Shown here one piece after another: positions 1-11,216 of a stretch of 64,000 nucleotides of DNA (positions are counted from its first letter, which is position 1; the number at the start of each line of letters is the position of its first letter). The position numbers and the translations under genes were made by a program. Source of the stretch: Macrobrachium rosenbergii (lineage: Eukaryota; Arthropoda; Malacostraca; Decapoda; Palaemonidae); assembly GCF_040412425.1 (NCBI RefSeq), contig NC_089755.1:49447798-49511797 (forward strand). Reading direction: 5' to 3'. The notes beneath the pieces were generated by a model that saw only the letters and a list, made by a program, of their open reading frames with translations, made no database searches and was not told the DNA's origin.

Positions 1-215
1 AATAAGGGAAGAATATTACCTTGCAATATATACTAGGTTTTCTAATAAAGGAAAAATATTACCTTGAAATATATACTTGATTTTCTAATAAGAGAAAAAT
101 ATTAACTTGAAATATATACTTGGTTTTCTAATAAAGGAAAAAACATTAACTTGAAATATATACTTGGTTTCTAAGAAAGGAAAAATATTGCCTTGGAATA
201 TCCACTATGATACAA
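1..215. repeat. 43-bp minisatellite, cut by window edge
   Basis: About five tandem copies of a 43-bp AT-rich unit. Each begins AATAAAGGAAAAATATTACC and continues through CTTGAAATATATACTTGG to TTTTCT. Copies differ by a few substitutions and the last is degraded. The array starts at base 1, so its true length is unknown. Confidence 0.9.
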
Positions 216-665
<450 letters not shown>

Positions 666-908
666 GCGTCACAAAAACTGATGTCTTTCCAACTATGTCA
701 AGACATTTTAGCAAAGAGTTAAAACAACTGTCTTCCGGCTGATGTGAAGGTTATATTATCTGGATAAATTATAGCATTAGGGAAAATCTGTTCTTAATCT
801 TATCTCTGATATTTACACTAAGATTTCACATGAAATCAGTTGGCATTTGCGTAATTCCGTCGGCTAACGAGATAACTGAGCCATGCTAAAAATGGACTTA
901 TACCGTAG

Positions 909-910
909 GC

Positions 911-976
<66 letters not shown>

Positions 977-1054
977 TAGAAAATCCTTCGAAACAATATT
1001 GCTGATAGTATGCGACTCTATCAATATTATCCAAACAACAACAACAACAACAAC

Positions 1055-1113
<59 letters not shown>
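909..1113. repeat. paired (AAT)n and (CAA)n(TAA)n microsatellites
   Basis: A (AAT)n tract at 910-976 and a (CAA)n(TAA)n tract at 1032-1113 are separated by about 55 bp of unique DNA. Poly-Ile, poly-Tyr and poly-Asn frames across them are artefacts. Confidence 0.96.
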
Positions 1114-1114
<1 letters not shown>

Positions 1115-1689
1115 TGTGGGAGAAATGGAAATAACGTGACACAGGTGCAGTACTCTCAAAACAGCTCAGAATTTGGAAGCAATCCATTCAGTGGATTTTG
1201 TTTGACGAAAAAGTTAAGTTCTTCCTTTTTTTTTTAATTAATGGGTGTTTATTAAGTTTAAGTCGGGACAAAATAGAACCAGTTGCCTGATAAGTTTAGC
1301 AAACATAATCAGACAGAAAGAAATTGAAGCACAGCAGAATAGAACAGAGTGGGTCATCCCCACAAGGTGTTCTCTTGTCAATAAACTCAGTCTTCTAAGA
1401 CGGAATTCAGCTAAACTAAAGTAGGGTCCCTCATCTTATGTGTTGGTTACCTCAGGTAGTCCACAAACTGACTTTAAATAGAATAAATAGACTGCTGGCT
1501 TCCTGGGTCTCATTGTAACCCACTGATTCTCACACTACACTGTTTGCATAATGCAAATTCACTTCAACAGAGGCAACTGCCAACTACCTGGACAAGAGAC
1601 TACAAGAGTGACACAAGCCACAATTATTGATATCTGTGAGCAGAATATAGAGCAGATCTTTAAACTGTCCCCATAAAAAGATTAAAAAG
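1114..1689. other. unique DNA, nothing recognised
   Basis: Mixed-composition sequence with stops in all frames I examined. No RNA gene or transposon end was seen. Confidence 0.45.
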
Positions 1690-2265
1690 GAAAGTCAAGC
1701 GATCTTAGGAAGAGGAAAACAACCTTCCTCCTTTATGCAGGATAACAGGTGAGCCAATTCATACCTAAAGATATCAAGGGAACATTTCTATTTCTCTCTT
1801 ATTCCAAGCCCTGAACATAGGAAAGAGGTGCGCCCAGTTCCAAATGACTGATCTCAGGAAATACAAGATAGCTTCTCTTCCTTATGCCAGGCCAAGACCG
1901 GATAACAGGGAACAGTAGAGTCTCTCTATTTCTCTCTTTTATTCCAGGCCCTGAACAGAGGAAAAAGGTGGGCCAGTTCTTAAGCGAAGTAGAAGATAGC
2001 CTCCCTCACTTATGCTGGCCCAAGACCGATAAGAGAGGTGGTTTGAATTATAATACCTGACCTCAGGAAGCAGAACACAGCCTCCCTCCCTTAACCAGGC
2101 CAAGACCGGATAACAGAGGCGCATCAGTTCATAACGGCTTATCTACGGAAGCAAAATACAGCAGCATCTTTCTCTTATACCGGATAAAAGATGTGAGCCA
2201 ATTCACTGCTACTGATCTCAAGAAGCAGAAGACAGCATCTCTCCCTCTTGTCGCCCCATTGGATC
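1690..2265. repeat. degenerate ~75-80 bp tandem repeat
   Basis: Phrases recur at irregular multiples of roughly 75-80 bp: CCAGGCCAAGACCGGATAAC, ATCTCAGGAAGCAGAA and GAGCCAATTCA. A longer phrase, TATTTCTCTCTTATTCCA followed by GCCCTGAACA, occurs twice about 136 bp apart (near 1790 and 1926). Divergence between copies is high, so this is an old array. Confidence 0.75.
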
Positions 2266-2620
2266 AAAGGGAAGGGCTGAGTAAAAGCTGAACAACCCTG
2301 TCTTGTGAGCAAAAAAGATTATGGAAACTTGAAGCTGACCTTAATATTTCAGTGTTGGCAGTGGATCACAGTGAGGTCAGAGATGATAGTAGTCAGAAAG
2401 GAAGAAGTAGAAACGCACAGGGGAGAGTCAGAACGAGCAGTGTTGGATAATCAAAGTCAGAATAAAAATAATTCAGGGAGCAACGTTAACCTTTCTTTAG
2501 ATAAAAAAAAATAGACATCCGGGAAACACTTAGCATCCTTACGTAGCTCGAAAACTTTTTATCTTATGTCCTAAAGCAAGTGACATATTTTACTGAAAAG
2601 AAGCATGTTTTATTTGAAAG
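2266..2620. other. unique DNA, nothing recognised
   Basis: A 69-codon frame at 2305-2514 opens with GTG and is rich in Lys, Asn and Ser. It has no known motif and no splice context, so I do not call it a gene. Confidence 0.4.
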
Positions 2621-2922
2621 CACCCCTGTAAGGGGGGCAATGCCGTCAGTGCACCACACGTGGTGCGCTGTAGGCATTGCTTAAGTTCTTTGAAGCGTCC
2701 CTTCGGCCCCTAGCTGCAACCTCTTTCATTCTTTTTACTGTAGCTCCTTTCACATTCTCCTTCTTCCATCTGGCTTTCCACCTTCTCTAACAGCTGTTTC
2801 ACATTGCAACTGCGAGGTTTTCCTACTGTTACACCTTTCAAACCTTTTACTGTCAATTTCCCTTTCATCGCTGAATAACCCCAAAGGTCCCAGTGCTTGG
2901 CCTTTGGCCTAAATTCTATATG
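2621..2922 (-). mobile_element. Family C interspersed repeat, copy 1
   Basis: Reads on the minus strand from GGCCAAAGGCCAAGCACTGG through a TTTGAAAGGTGTAACAG block to a 3' end with a GTGCAC-type hairpin and CGGCATTGCC. Five more copies lie in this window on both strands (24805, 29040, 39977, 55615 and 57493). I see no open reading frame, and the class (SINE or DNA-transposon derivative) is unresolved. Confidence 0.8.
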
Positions 2923-3017
2923 TATATATATTCCTATTTGAAAGCAGGTTTTCCAACAAATAAAACTAAGTCTTAAAATACCAGGTGCATGATTTCTTTT
3001 TTTCCTAAAACGATTCT

Positions 3018-3118
3018 GTAAGGGGTATGGGACCTGTCCCGGTAACAAAACCTGTTCAGGGAACAAACCTGTTTAGGGTAAGAAACCTGATCGGAGTACA
3101 GTACCTGCAAAGGGTTGG
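3018..3118. repeat. ~20-bp minisatellite, about five copies
   Basis: Tandem variants of AACAAACCTGTTCAGGG (for example near 3033, 3056, 3076 and 3098) with gradual divergence. The array directly follows the Family C copy and precedes a (GA)n tract. Confidence 0.7.
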
Positions 3119-3150
3119 GGTACTTTTTCATTACCAGTCATTACTGATTG

Positions 3151-3154
<4 letters not shown>

Positions 3155-3210
<56 letters not shown>

Positions 3211-3316
3211 TATTATATGACAAAAAGGGCTTGCTTTATCTTTGCCTTTCATTCTCTCTCTCTCTCTTTATTTCTTTTGTTCTGTATCTTTCATTATTAG
3301 TCTTGCATTCTTCTTG

Positions 3317-3371
<55 letters not shown>

Positions 3372-3443
3372 CCTTTATTTTGTATCTTTCAGTCTTGCAT
3401 TCTTGCATTATCCAACAGACTTGAGTGACAGTAAGACGAGCGG

Positions 3444-3506
<63 letters not shown>
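3155..3506. repeat. duplicated GA / CT / CT / GA microsatellite block
   Basis: (GA)n at 3155-3208, a short and a long (CT)n ending about 3367, and (GA)n at 3448-3506. The flank ATTATATGACAAAA follows both GA tracts, and TATCTTTCA followed by AGTCTTGCATTC occurs in both CT-side spacers. The block therefore arose by segmental duplication, not simple slippage. Confidence 0.85.
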
Positions 3507-3508
<2 letters not shown>

Positions 3509-3829
3509 ATTATATGACAAAACGTTACAAGCACCGATTTATTGCATACAGTCCTACTTAAATTGCTGGATACAACACAAGTCATCACACAATAAATTTT
3601 GCCTTCGCTTCAGCCCACTTGGTTTATTCCTTTCACTTTTCACCCATTATTCTCGTAGTTTCTTCTCGATTATCTGTTTCACTAAATTTACTCTAACTTG
3701 CTCTAGTTTCTACGTCTCGTTTAAGAACAAGTCCTTGGGACGTACCCTAGGAGACACAAGAATCATGACGGAGCGGTCTTATTAAGACAATAATAATAAT
3801 AACCATAATCAAACTTGCCTTTGAATTCA

Positions 3830-4480
3830 TTTCGTCTTCTCTCAGTCATTTCCTGGAAGACTGTTGTCCGGTCAGTCCTTTGTCAACGCAGCAAAAGACA
3901 TTCTCTCTCAAAATATTACGCAAACGATTCATTTCAACAACTTCGACCTTGTACTTTCAAATATGTGCGCCATTTTCACTTCATTACCTTACAGGAGGGG
4001 TGGCTCAGAAATCCTTTTACACATTCCAACTTTAGTTTCTATGGCCGCTCCTCTTCCCTTACTTCGATTCCGTGAATCGTCTTATCTCTCACCCATTCAA
4101 CTGTTTCATTTACTCCCTACCATATATGCATGTCACACACTCTCTGTCTTAACCCATCTATTCAAACATTCATTTCATTTCACCATACTCATACTCTTCA
4201 TACTATTTACTTTTTATTATATTCTCTTAAATCACTTTCAGAATCTTCTACCATTACCTGCAGCTTCTCGTCGCCATTACCAGCTAACAATTTAATGATC
4301 TGCAAATATCAACCACTCCACTCACGACCTTTCTCTCGTTCCATACCTTGGCTCCTACATCCTCTTTCCTTTCTCTGACTTTTCTCATTACTCCAGCCAG
4401 ACAAATAGCCCAAAGGCGTGGTCAAGGGACGCATCTCTGGCTTAGACCCACTTTTGAGCCAAACCAGTCACTCTCCTCCA
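3830..4480 (-). mobile_element. degraded LINE reverse-transcriptase fragment
   Basis: Reading the minus strand from about 4475 down, in shifting frames, gives a recognisable non-LTR reverse-transcriptase trail. ESDWFGSKVGLSQRC comes first, then GVMRKVRERKEDVGAKVW, then a catalytic-box remnant LIFADH near 4293-4320 where the usual FADD aspartates are partly lost. LLAGNGDEKLQVMVEDSE follows after a frameshift. Near 3870-4010 there are traces of the thumb region (EPPLL then GNE) and LLK followed by NRLRNILREN. In-frame stops, a small deletion after the first motif and several frameshifts show a dead copy. The plus-strand frames here (up to 143 codons) are shadows. The element supplies the same type of ORF2 as the fragments at 8090-9335 and 52740-53200, and it directly borders the inverted-repeat element at 4525. 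Confidence 0.8.
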
Positions 4481-4524
4481 CAGACTCCCAGTCATATTTT
4501 CATACGCGACATTATCATTATCTC

Positions 4525-4740
4525 GGATCTTTTCCTAGATAGTGACCCCCAAGGGTTTTCGGGGGTCGTTATCTAGGACTAATATTTCCTGGGGTCATTA
4601 TCTTTATGATATTTACAGTCTTTTGTTTATGTTTTTACGGTCATCCCCAACCGGCTTGTATTAAACACGTTAGTGTTTAGTACAAGTTAGTGACCCCCAC
4701 AGGTTTAAAACCTGTGGGGATCACTATCTAGGAAAGATCC
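4525..4740. mobile_element. 216-bp terminal-inverted-repeat element (MITE) with three hairpins
   Basis: The ends GGATCTTTTCCTAGATAGTG (left) and GGATCTTTCCTAGATAGTG (right, reverse complement) form inverted repeats of about 34 bp with one indel. The element is flanked by an 8-bp direct repeat ATTATCTC at 4517-4524 and 4741-4748, the duplication length typical of hAT-type insertion. Each end also folds on itself (around GACCCCCAAGGG / CGGGGGTC on the left and CCCCCACAGGTTT / AAACCTGTGGGG on the right). A central hairpin pairs CTTGTATTAAACAC with GTGTTTAGTACAAG. It has no coding capacity, so it is non-autonomous. Confidence 0.85.
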
Positions 4741-4782
4741 ATTATCTCTGTATAATAAAATGTGATGAATTATCATATAAAT

Positions 4783-4822
<40 letters not shown>
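4783..4822. repeat. (TG)n microsatellite
   Basis: About 20 TG units. Confidence 0.97.
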
Positions 4823-4827
<5 letters not shown>

Positions 4828-5838
4828 CAATAATAGTCTACGGCTAATAAACGCCACATTTAGACCTGTCCCCAACTGGCAGGGTGAGCTTATCAATATT
4901 GGTCCCTAAAAACGTACGCAGAATAGCTTCTATCCAAGCTTCGGTACTATGCTTAATGTCTCTGGGTTCGGGACTTTTCCATCTCAATCTTTACTTATGT
5001 TACCGTCATTTTGACGCAAAGGGGTACACTAGTTACATAAAATACGCGCGATCTCGCTCTGAGTTTCTTTCAAGACGATACAAAGATGACTCGTTCAAAG
5101 CCAGGAAATTTTAAATCTGACGCAGCCATAAACACTTTACCAGAGTCGGCAAAGTATAAGCCTGTATACCACGTCACGATTTATATCAAGTAAATAAGAC
5201 TTTAAATTAAACGATATCGGCTTACATTTATTATCGATTTACTTAATCTCTTATGAACAGATTTTCTTACCAAGAATTATCATTAATAAACAAATTAACT
5301 CGTATATACAGAGATCGACTAATTCGCACGTAGGTTTTGCATACGTGCGCATCACACGCGTGTTCACAAACGTATAAATACACACACATACACACCGTTT
5401 GTAAGCTATCTAAAAAAGTCAAAGAGGAAATACTCTAAATGCACCTTATCTTAAGCCTTCATTTAATTACTGACTACTGAATTCCACGGGATTACCAAAA
5501 ACAATGGACGGGTATACAGGACTTGAGCAGCGATCAGCAGAAGGCTGGAAAACGAGCCGGGATATTTACAGAAGAGGAAATTGGGGCATGTGAGTACGTT
5601 ACATAACATCAGTTATAGCAACACACATCAAAAACTTAATAAAAAGCTATTAACGCCTTCAGAGGAAGTTGTGATAACAATTACTTTACCTAAAAGTGAT
5701 TGCGGACATGCCTTGGTAATTTACATGGCACTGTCAGGCCAGCACAGGTCAAAATAAAAAGAATTGTAGGTTCCAGTTCCCCCTGTCAGCCTCTGCCACT
5801 TCTTGGCCATGACTGGTAATACCGAAGGTAATGTCACG
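4823..5838. other. 1 kb of unique DNA, nothing recognised
   Basis: Short frames only. The longest, 76 codons at 4884-5114, opens with GTG and has no motif. No transposon ends or RNA genes were seen. Confidence 0.5.
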
Positions 5839-6234
<396 letters not shown>

Positions 6235-6490
6235 ATTCATGCTTCAATGAAAAAGATAATGATTTAAATAGCCAAATAAATAATAATTCAATTAAATCAA
6301 TGAAAAAGTTACATACGGCTTGTTTCCACCACACGCGTCGGAAACAACACAAACTCTACGGGATGTGCACACCAATTACCTCGTGTCAAAGTTCGCGGAA
6401 AAAGGGTAACAATTATTTCGTCTCAAAACCAAAATCAGGCGAACTGCGTTAAATAAACGAATGATCGTTTAACACAAAACAAATTGGTCT

Positions 6491-6709
6491 TCAGTTAAGC
6501 GCACACAGAGTTAAAATGGAGACTAGGATAGAGGCAACAGGCTCAAATTTGGCTATCGCCCAGTGACTGATCTTCAAAATGTGACCTGCGATTTGGCGCT
6601 GCAAGCATTTCAGGATCAGCTGATTGGGCCACTCGGTAATACTGATGATGGGCAGCACAATCGAGGTGGCATATGTCAACAAGCACTCGAAAAGTGCGTC
6701 CAAAACCAA
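6491..6709 (-). other. unrecognised 72-codon open frame in GC-richer patch
   Basis: The minus-strand frame is hydrophobic and ends at a stop at its 3' end. The 6480-6760 patch is less AT-rich than its surroundings and also leaves a second minus-strand frame open for over 50 codons. I recognise no domain. There is no convincing splice site pair, so this may be a decayed transposon or exon fragment, or chance. Confidence 0.15.
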
Positions 6710-6839
6710 AGGAGGTCACGCTGCTGGCAGCATTTCTAATTCATGTGGCAGAAATCCGTCAGTTTATTTTCTTTAAATTTTGTGAAGCGTGCACTTTTTC
6801 CTGTTTCCTTAGGAGGATTTGAATATACTTCTTTATTAG

Positions 6840-6841
6840 CC

Positions 6842-6903
<62 letters not shown>

Positions 6904-7093
6904 GAGTGGCTTCTGACTGACCTTATAACTGTAACAGAAGTTTTTGTTTTTTATGTAATGTAGAAAACAGATTTCATATGTTTCGCGATGTCAAGAACAA
7001 ATATGAATGGAAATATTTTGAATAAAAATTGGTTTGTAAATATGAATATATATATATACACACACATATATATACATATATATATTGTATACA

Positions 7094-7178
<85 letters not shown>

Positions 7179-7182
7179 GACA
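6840..7182. repeat. (ATT)n then (TA)n microsatellites
   Basis: (TTA)n at 6840-6903. TA-rich repeat at 7048-7182 has a GTATACATATAT palindromic interruption near 7088. Ile/Tyr alternating frames on both strands are artefacts. Confidence 0.96.
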
Positions 7183-7416
7183 TAATTAAAAACATTCATT
7201 AAAAATGACAAGTGGTTTTGTATACCTAAAACAAATGTCCTCGAATCTCATATCATCCTCCCTTGTGCATTTTTAAAAGTAGCAGTGGTCTCATCGTTTT
7301 AAACCAAGACGAAATTTGACATTCTTTCAATTTATGAATAATTTCTTTTAGATTAATGCTACCTCTAAAATAGCGACGCAACTTTGTTGCAATGTACTTG
7401 TCATGAAAGTGGATAC

Positions 7417-7455
7417 AAAAAAAAAGTTAAGTATACCTTAGTTTTACCAGACCAC
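7417..7455 (-). mobile_element. 5'-truncated Family A SINE (39 bp of 3' end)
   Basis: The sequence starts with a run of A and reads GTTAAGTATACCTTAGTTTT then ACCAGACCAC, the reverse complement of the last ~39 bp of the SINE at 8450-8730. Only the 3' end is present. Severe 5' truncation with an intact 3' end is the signature of LINE-type target-primed insertion. Confidence 0.75.
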
Positions 7456-7462
7456 GCACTAA

Positions 7463-7466
<4 letters not shown>

Positions 7467-7529
<63 letters not shown>

Positions 7530-7876
7530 CCGATTCTTGGTCCTCTTCCCTGCTCCCACTAGCAAAACTTCATCACAGCTTTAAAGGAAAAGACAAATTC
7601 GTCCATCTGAAGCCTCGATATGAGGGAAATTCCCAGCTGAAGAATCGCATCCATTTCCAATTATGAAGAACCTTAGTTGGACCATCGAGATTAGACCTGA
7701 TTGGACGCGAAGCCGAAAGAGGGGTTCTGTTAGGCCGACAGTGGAACAGGTAATGAAAGCGCTAATTGTGATGGATGTTACGCAAGGGGAAAAGGGGAAG
7801 AGAGAGAGAGAGAGAAAGCAACGGGTGATGGAATGAGGAATAGTGAAAGGTTTTTCCCTTCGTTATTTTAAGCCAT

Positions 7877-7927
<51 letters not shown>
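7467..7927. repeat. (GA)n at 7467-7527 and (CT)n at 7879-7927
   Basis: Two long dinucleotide tracts of opposite strand polarity, about 350 bp apart. The unique DNA between them holds no recognised gene. Confidence 0.95.
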
Positions 7928-7933
<6 letters not shown>

Positions 7934-8449
7934 CCCCCACGTCAGTCACTGCCACCTTCAAACTTTAACTGCATAATCGCTGACGAACAAATTCAGGAGA
8001 TTTCAAGAACATCCGCTACTTCATTCACCTACACCGAAGTCTCATCAGCAGCGTGTCGAACCCCCTAAAACAAAGTGTCAGTCACTCGCTAGCTTCCTGA
8101 ATACTAAAAGCCTTCCTTTCCTTTACCTCCTTCAGTTTTCTACTCTCGTTTCACCCCCCATTCTTTCCACATGACCAACCCATCCAGACTAAGCTTTGCA
8201 CCACTTCTATGTATCTCTCTTTCAATTTTGATTATACCCCAACGTACTGCTCAGGCTGTTCGTCTTAATTAGTTCAAACATTTTGCTTTCATTTACATTC
8301 AACATTCACTCTTCTCTTCCATAAGGGATAGTTTGCTTAACAGTCCTTTCATACACTTCATCTAGGTTTCCGTAGACACTAAGTTTCTTCCAAACCTGTT
8401 CACAAACCCTGCTACAAAACTTGTTTTATCTTTTCTGTGGCTCGGGCAG

Positions 8450-8730
8450 TTCCTCGTTGGGAGTGTCGGTAGAGTTGTGGGCTAGCACTCGCTAGGCTCG
8501 AATTCGAGTCTTCGGCCGGCTAATGAAGAATTAGAGAAATTTATTTCTGGTAATAGAAATTCATTCCTCACTAAAATGTGGTTCGGATTCCACAATAAGC
8601 TGTAGGTCCCGTTGCTAAGTAACCAATTGGTTCTTAACCACATAAAATAAGTCTAATCCTTCGGGCCAGCCCTAGGAGAACTGTTAATCAGCTCAGTGGT
8701 CTGGTAAAACTAAGGTATACTTAACTTTTT
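8450..8730 (+). mobile_element. Family A tRNA-derived SINE, full-length copy
   Basis: The 5' head carries RNA polymerase III-like boxes: GTCGGTAGAGTTGTGGGCTA as an A-box-like segment and CTCGAATTCGAGTCTTC at the B-box position. A body follows with ATTTATTTCTGG / AGAAATTCATT and GTGGTTCGGATTCCACAATA, and the 3' end is GGTATACTTAACTTTTT. The 3' end is oligo(T), not oligo(A). It sits inside the LINE fossil. A target duplication is at best weakly visible (GGCTCGG / GACTCGG). Confidence 0.85.
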
Positions 8731-8814
8731 GAGACTCGGTTCTTCTCTCATCCTACCATCATCAATTGCATTTACTTACAAAATATCTATACTATTTTGT
8801 CTGCTTCCATTCTT

Positions 8815-9037
8815 TCACTGGTATGGTCGCTAGTGTCGCGACATGACGCTCAGGTGTCACTAGTTCGCGCCTCCCCCAGGGCGATGAAAAATCACTGGCT
8901 CACTATCATGATCAGTTACTGCCGCACTGTGGGGTCTGCGGTTGGAAGCTTGAATTTCAGGTCAATGGCCCCTGTGTGTTTGTTCCATGTGAATAGGTTT
9001 CGTCAACCGAAATAAGAGTAATAATCATATCCCTATT
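8815..9037 (+). mobile_element. Family B repeat with tRNA-like head
   Basis: The first ~75 bp contain a possible A-box (TATGGTCGCTAGTGTCGCG) and a weak B-box-like AGTTCGCGCCTC. The 3' half, GGAAGCTTGAATTTCAGGTC to GTGAATAGGTTTCGTC, is shared with 27579-27692, 47658-47822 and 47840-47955, where it leads into (AAT)n. Here the tail is only AATAAGAGTAATAAT. The 72-codon frame at 8797-9015 is a by-product. Confidence 0.7.
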
Positions 9038-9335
9038 AAAATTTATCGCTCAATCTGACTCTGAACTTTTCCTTGCAAACAATTTCAAACTCTCACTAGT
9101 TTCCACAGATTTTTTTTAACTATACATAATCAAATCGATATAATCTGCAAAATCATCTATTCCACTCTCTATTCACAATCTATTTTCTTATCCCATAACT
9201 TTGCGTCTGTATCTAATGCATTTCTCAGACTTCTCCCATTACTACATCTATGAGGATATTAAACAGATAGATGCGGATAACACACCCTAGTCTTACTCCG
9301 AACCAGACACTCTCTTGTCAACGTACTCTAACACA

Positions 9336-10044
9336 CGCTATGCTTTCATGCTGGCTAAAGCGCCAGGGATTGATTCTTTGGCCGGATTGAGAGGATTAGT
9401 TCTGCCCCAATAAATCCCATTGTGACTCTATGGAGCTCGCAGCCTCATGCCAACACTTGCCTAAACAGCGGAAGGTTAACACCACATTATCAAGCTTTTG
9501 CTTTCAGTACAGTGATGCATAAAATAGTGAGAAATGAATTACAACATGCAGCTGAACTTCTTCCTCTAAATAACAAACCCGGGGTTGAATGATAAGTAGA
9601 GATATGGAAGCGAATCAAAGTGCAACGGAGGTTATTGATTATGAAACAGTAATAAGTTACTTGGGTCTGAACTTGCAGTTTCGACCTTTTTATACTGCCA
9701 TTATTTATGACGGTATCGGTTCCATAATAACATTAATAATGCTCTTCGGTGCAACATTAGTTATAGCCCAAACTCCGGTGCAGCGTCAAGTTCAACTAGT
9801 TCTTGGCAAGAGCTTGTTACCGGGATCCTATTGAAAAGAAAACCGGGGGATTCAGATGCACAATAGGCTGACGTACCAAAGTTCCGGTTAGTTAGCATCC
9901 ATTAACTATTCCCACCATTAAGATCATTCATTAAAGAGATATGGCAAGGTAGGATCTTCCAGGGATTTGCAAGGTGCCTTAAAAGAAAAGATACTCTAAA
10001 ATTTCCAGTATTTTTTGGTGGTTTTCATGTCGCAAGTTGTTGAA

Positions 10045-10045
<1 letters not shown>
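9336..10045. other. mostly unique DNA with one unrecognised ORF (9589-9834)
   Basis: The frame at 9589-9834 on the plus strand (81 codons) has a hydrophobic central stretch, AIIYDGIGSIITLIMLFG, that could be a membrane segment. I recognise no family and no splice context. Just upstream, near 9347-9415, the plus strand reads MLAKAPGIDSLAGLRG, which resembles the APGxD motif of LINE reverse transcriptases but is too short to call. Confidence 0.2.

Positions 10046-10093
<48 letters not shown>
10046..10093. repeat. (ATT)n microsatellite
   Basis: About 16 ATT units. Confidence 0.97.
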
Positions 10094-10094
<1 letters not shown>

Positions 10095-10277
10095 ACTTAA
10101 AAGCAGAGGTAAGTGGTAGTAGACCTGATATCTTTATCTAGTCTAGGACTGAAAGACTGCAGAGTCAGGGAAAACAGGAGGAAACGACAAAATACCAAAT
10201 CTTGGCTGTGCAGGAAAGGTGAACAGTCAATGAACTGTGTAACCTCTTAGTTTACTATTCAACTTTTTGTATAATAG

Positions 10278-10478
10278 ATGAGACCAAAGTCCCATTTACC
10301 ATCTTTTAAATTTTCAGTCTTCAGATTCCGAAGGACAACCCGAGCCTTACTTGCACTGGAGAAAGCAGTTCTTTCATTTGATGGAAAGAAGCAAGAGTAC
10401 CCGTTGATGGCTCACTTCACAAGCACTGAGGCAATGCAGGTTGAAGAAGTATATCTAAGGAGATACTCAAGTGAATAA
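10278..10478 (+). other. weak exon candidate
   Basis: A 66-codon frame spans 10278-10478. A pyrimidine-rich stretch ending in TTTTCAG at 10311-10317 could be a 3' splice site. The phase directly after it codes for SSDSEGQPEPYLHWRKQFF and continues to a TGA at 10407. Two competing frames in the same DNA and no recognised family make chance openness likely. Confidence 0.12.
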
Positions 10479-11004
10479 TTCCTCGGAAATCTCTGAACAT
10501 GCAAACAGAACTATAGTTTTTTTTTTATGACGGTAAATATCCGCAGCTGATATCATTGAAACTTATGGTGGCTGTCTGCTCAAAAGCTGCTCAGAGACCA
10601 CAATTTATTTGTCTGACTTTAGAAGCTGCTAAAGAAGTCTTTATCACAAAAACACGCTTCACACATGTATGTATATCATAATAAGGGATGTAACAGCAAT
10701 ACCTAAATTGCATCAAAATAGACAGTTGTCAGATTCCACCACTTACTTGAACATGCGAATTCCGAGTACAATGCACTTCATTAAGAATACAATGATGATC
10801 TTTCATTTGGTCATGCGAGCATAAAGAACGAACAAACTGAATGAAGGACCAAATTCAAAAGGTCAAATTTCAGTTAGATTGTGCGAGCTGATAAGGCCAT
10901 GCATTTATCAGGATAAATGGGAATGCCAAAATCATCTATTCATAGGAGTGCAAAGCCGTATCGTGAAGACAGTTAAAAAGTAAATAAACATACATTCATA
11001 TATA
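10479..11004. other. unique DNA, nothing recognised
   Basis: AT-rich sequence with stops in all frames I examined. Confidence 0.5.
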
Positions 11005-11029
11005 TAAAATATATATATATATATATAAT

Positions 11030-11115
<86 letters not shown>
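11005..11115. repeat. (TA)n microsatellite
   Basis: Interrupted TA repeat with a TATATGTATATGTA segment, ending at 11115. Confidence 0.95.
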
Positions 11116-11122
<7 letters not shown>

Positions 11123-11216
11123 CCTCCCTAATTCATCCGAACAGGATTACTGATCATCACCTATTTTCGTCGATGCTCGAAGTATATAACCTATAATTTT
11201 TTAGATTAAATATTAT

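Larger units (their letters stand above)
8090..9335 (-). mobile_element. degraded LINE split by two SINE insertions
   Basis: On the minus strand, 9330-9060 translates in shifting frames to reverse-transcriptase remnants: an ESVWFG motif, VLSASICLI, then ESGIDDFAD followed by YSXKKSVETSESLKLF. After an interruption, about 8815-8735 gives a YRYFVSKCN then DDGRMREE trace. After a second interruption, 8420-8090 gives thumb and C-terminal traces including GWVGHVERMGGETRVEN near 8150-8200. The order of motifs is that of one ORF2 copy, broken by Family A (8450-8730) and Family B (8815-9037) sequences. Multiple stops and frameshifts mean it is a fossil. It resembles the copies at 3830-4480 and 52740-53200. 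Confidence 0.75.

Noticed and set aside
2305..2514. 69-codon frame with GTG start
   Set aside because: GTG starts are not expected in a nuclear animal gene. There is no motif, and composition explains it.
2710..3066. 118-codon minus-strand frame
   Set aside because: It overlaps Family C copy 1 and a minisatellite and has no conserved protein motif.
3864..4295. 143-codon plus-strand frame
   Set aside because: It is antisense to the degraded LINE reverse-transcriptase trail, which explains the sequence better.
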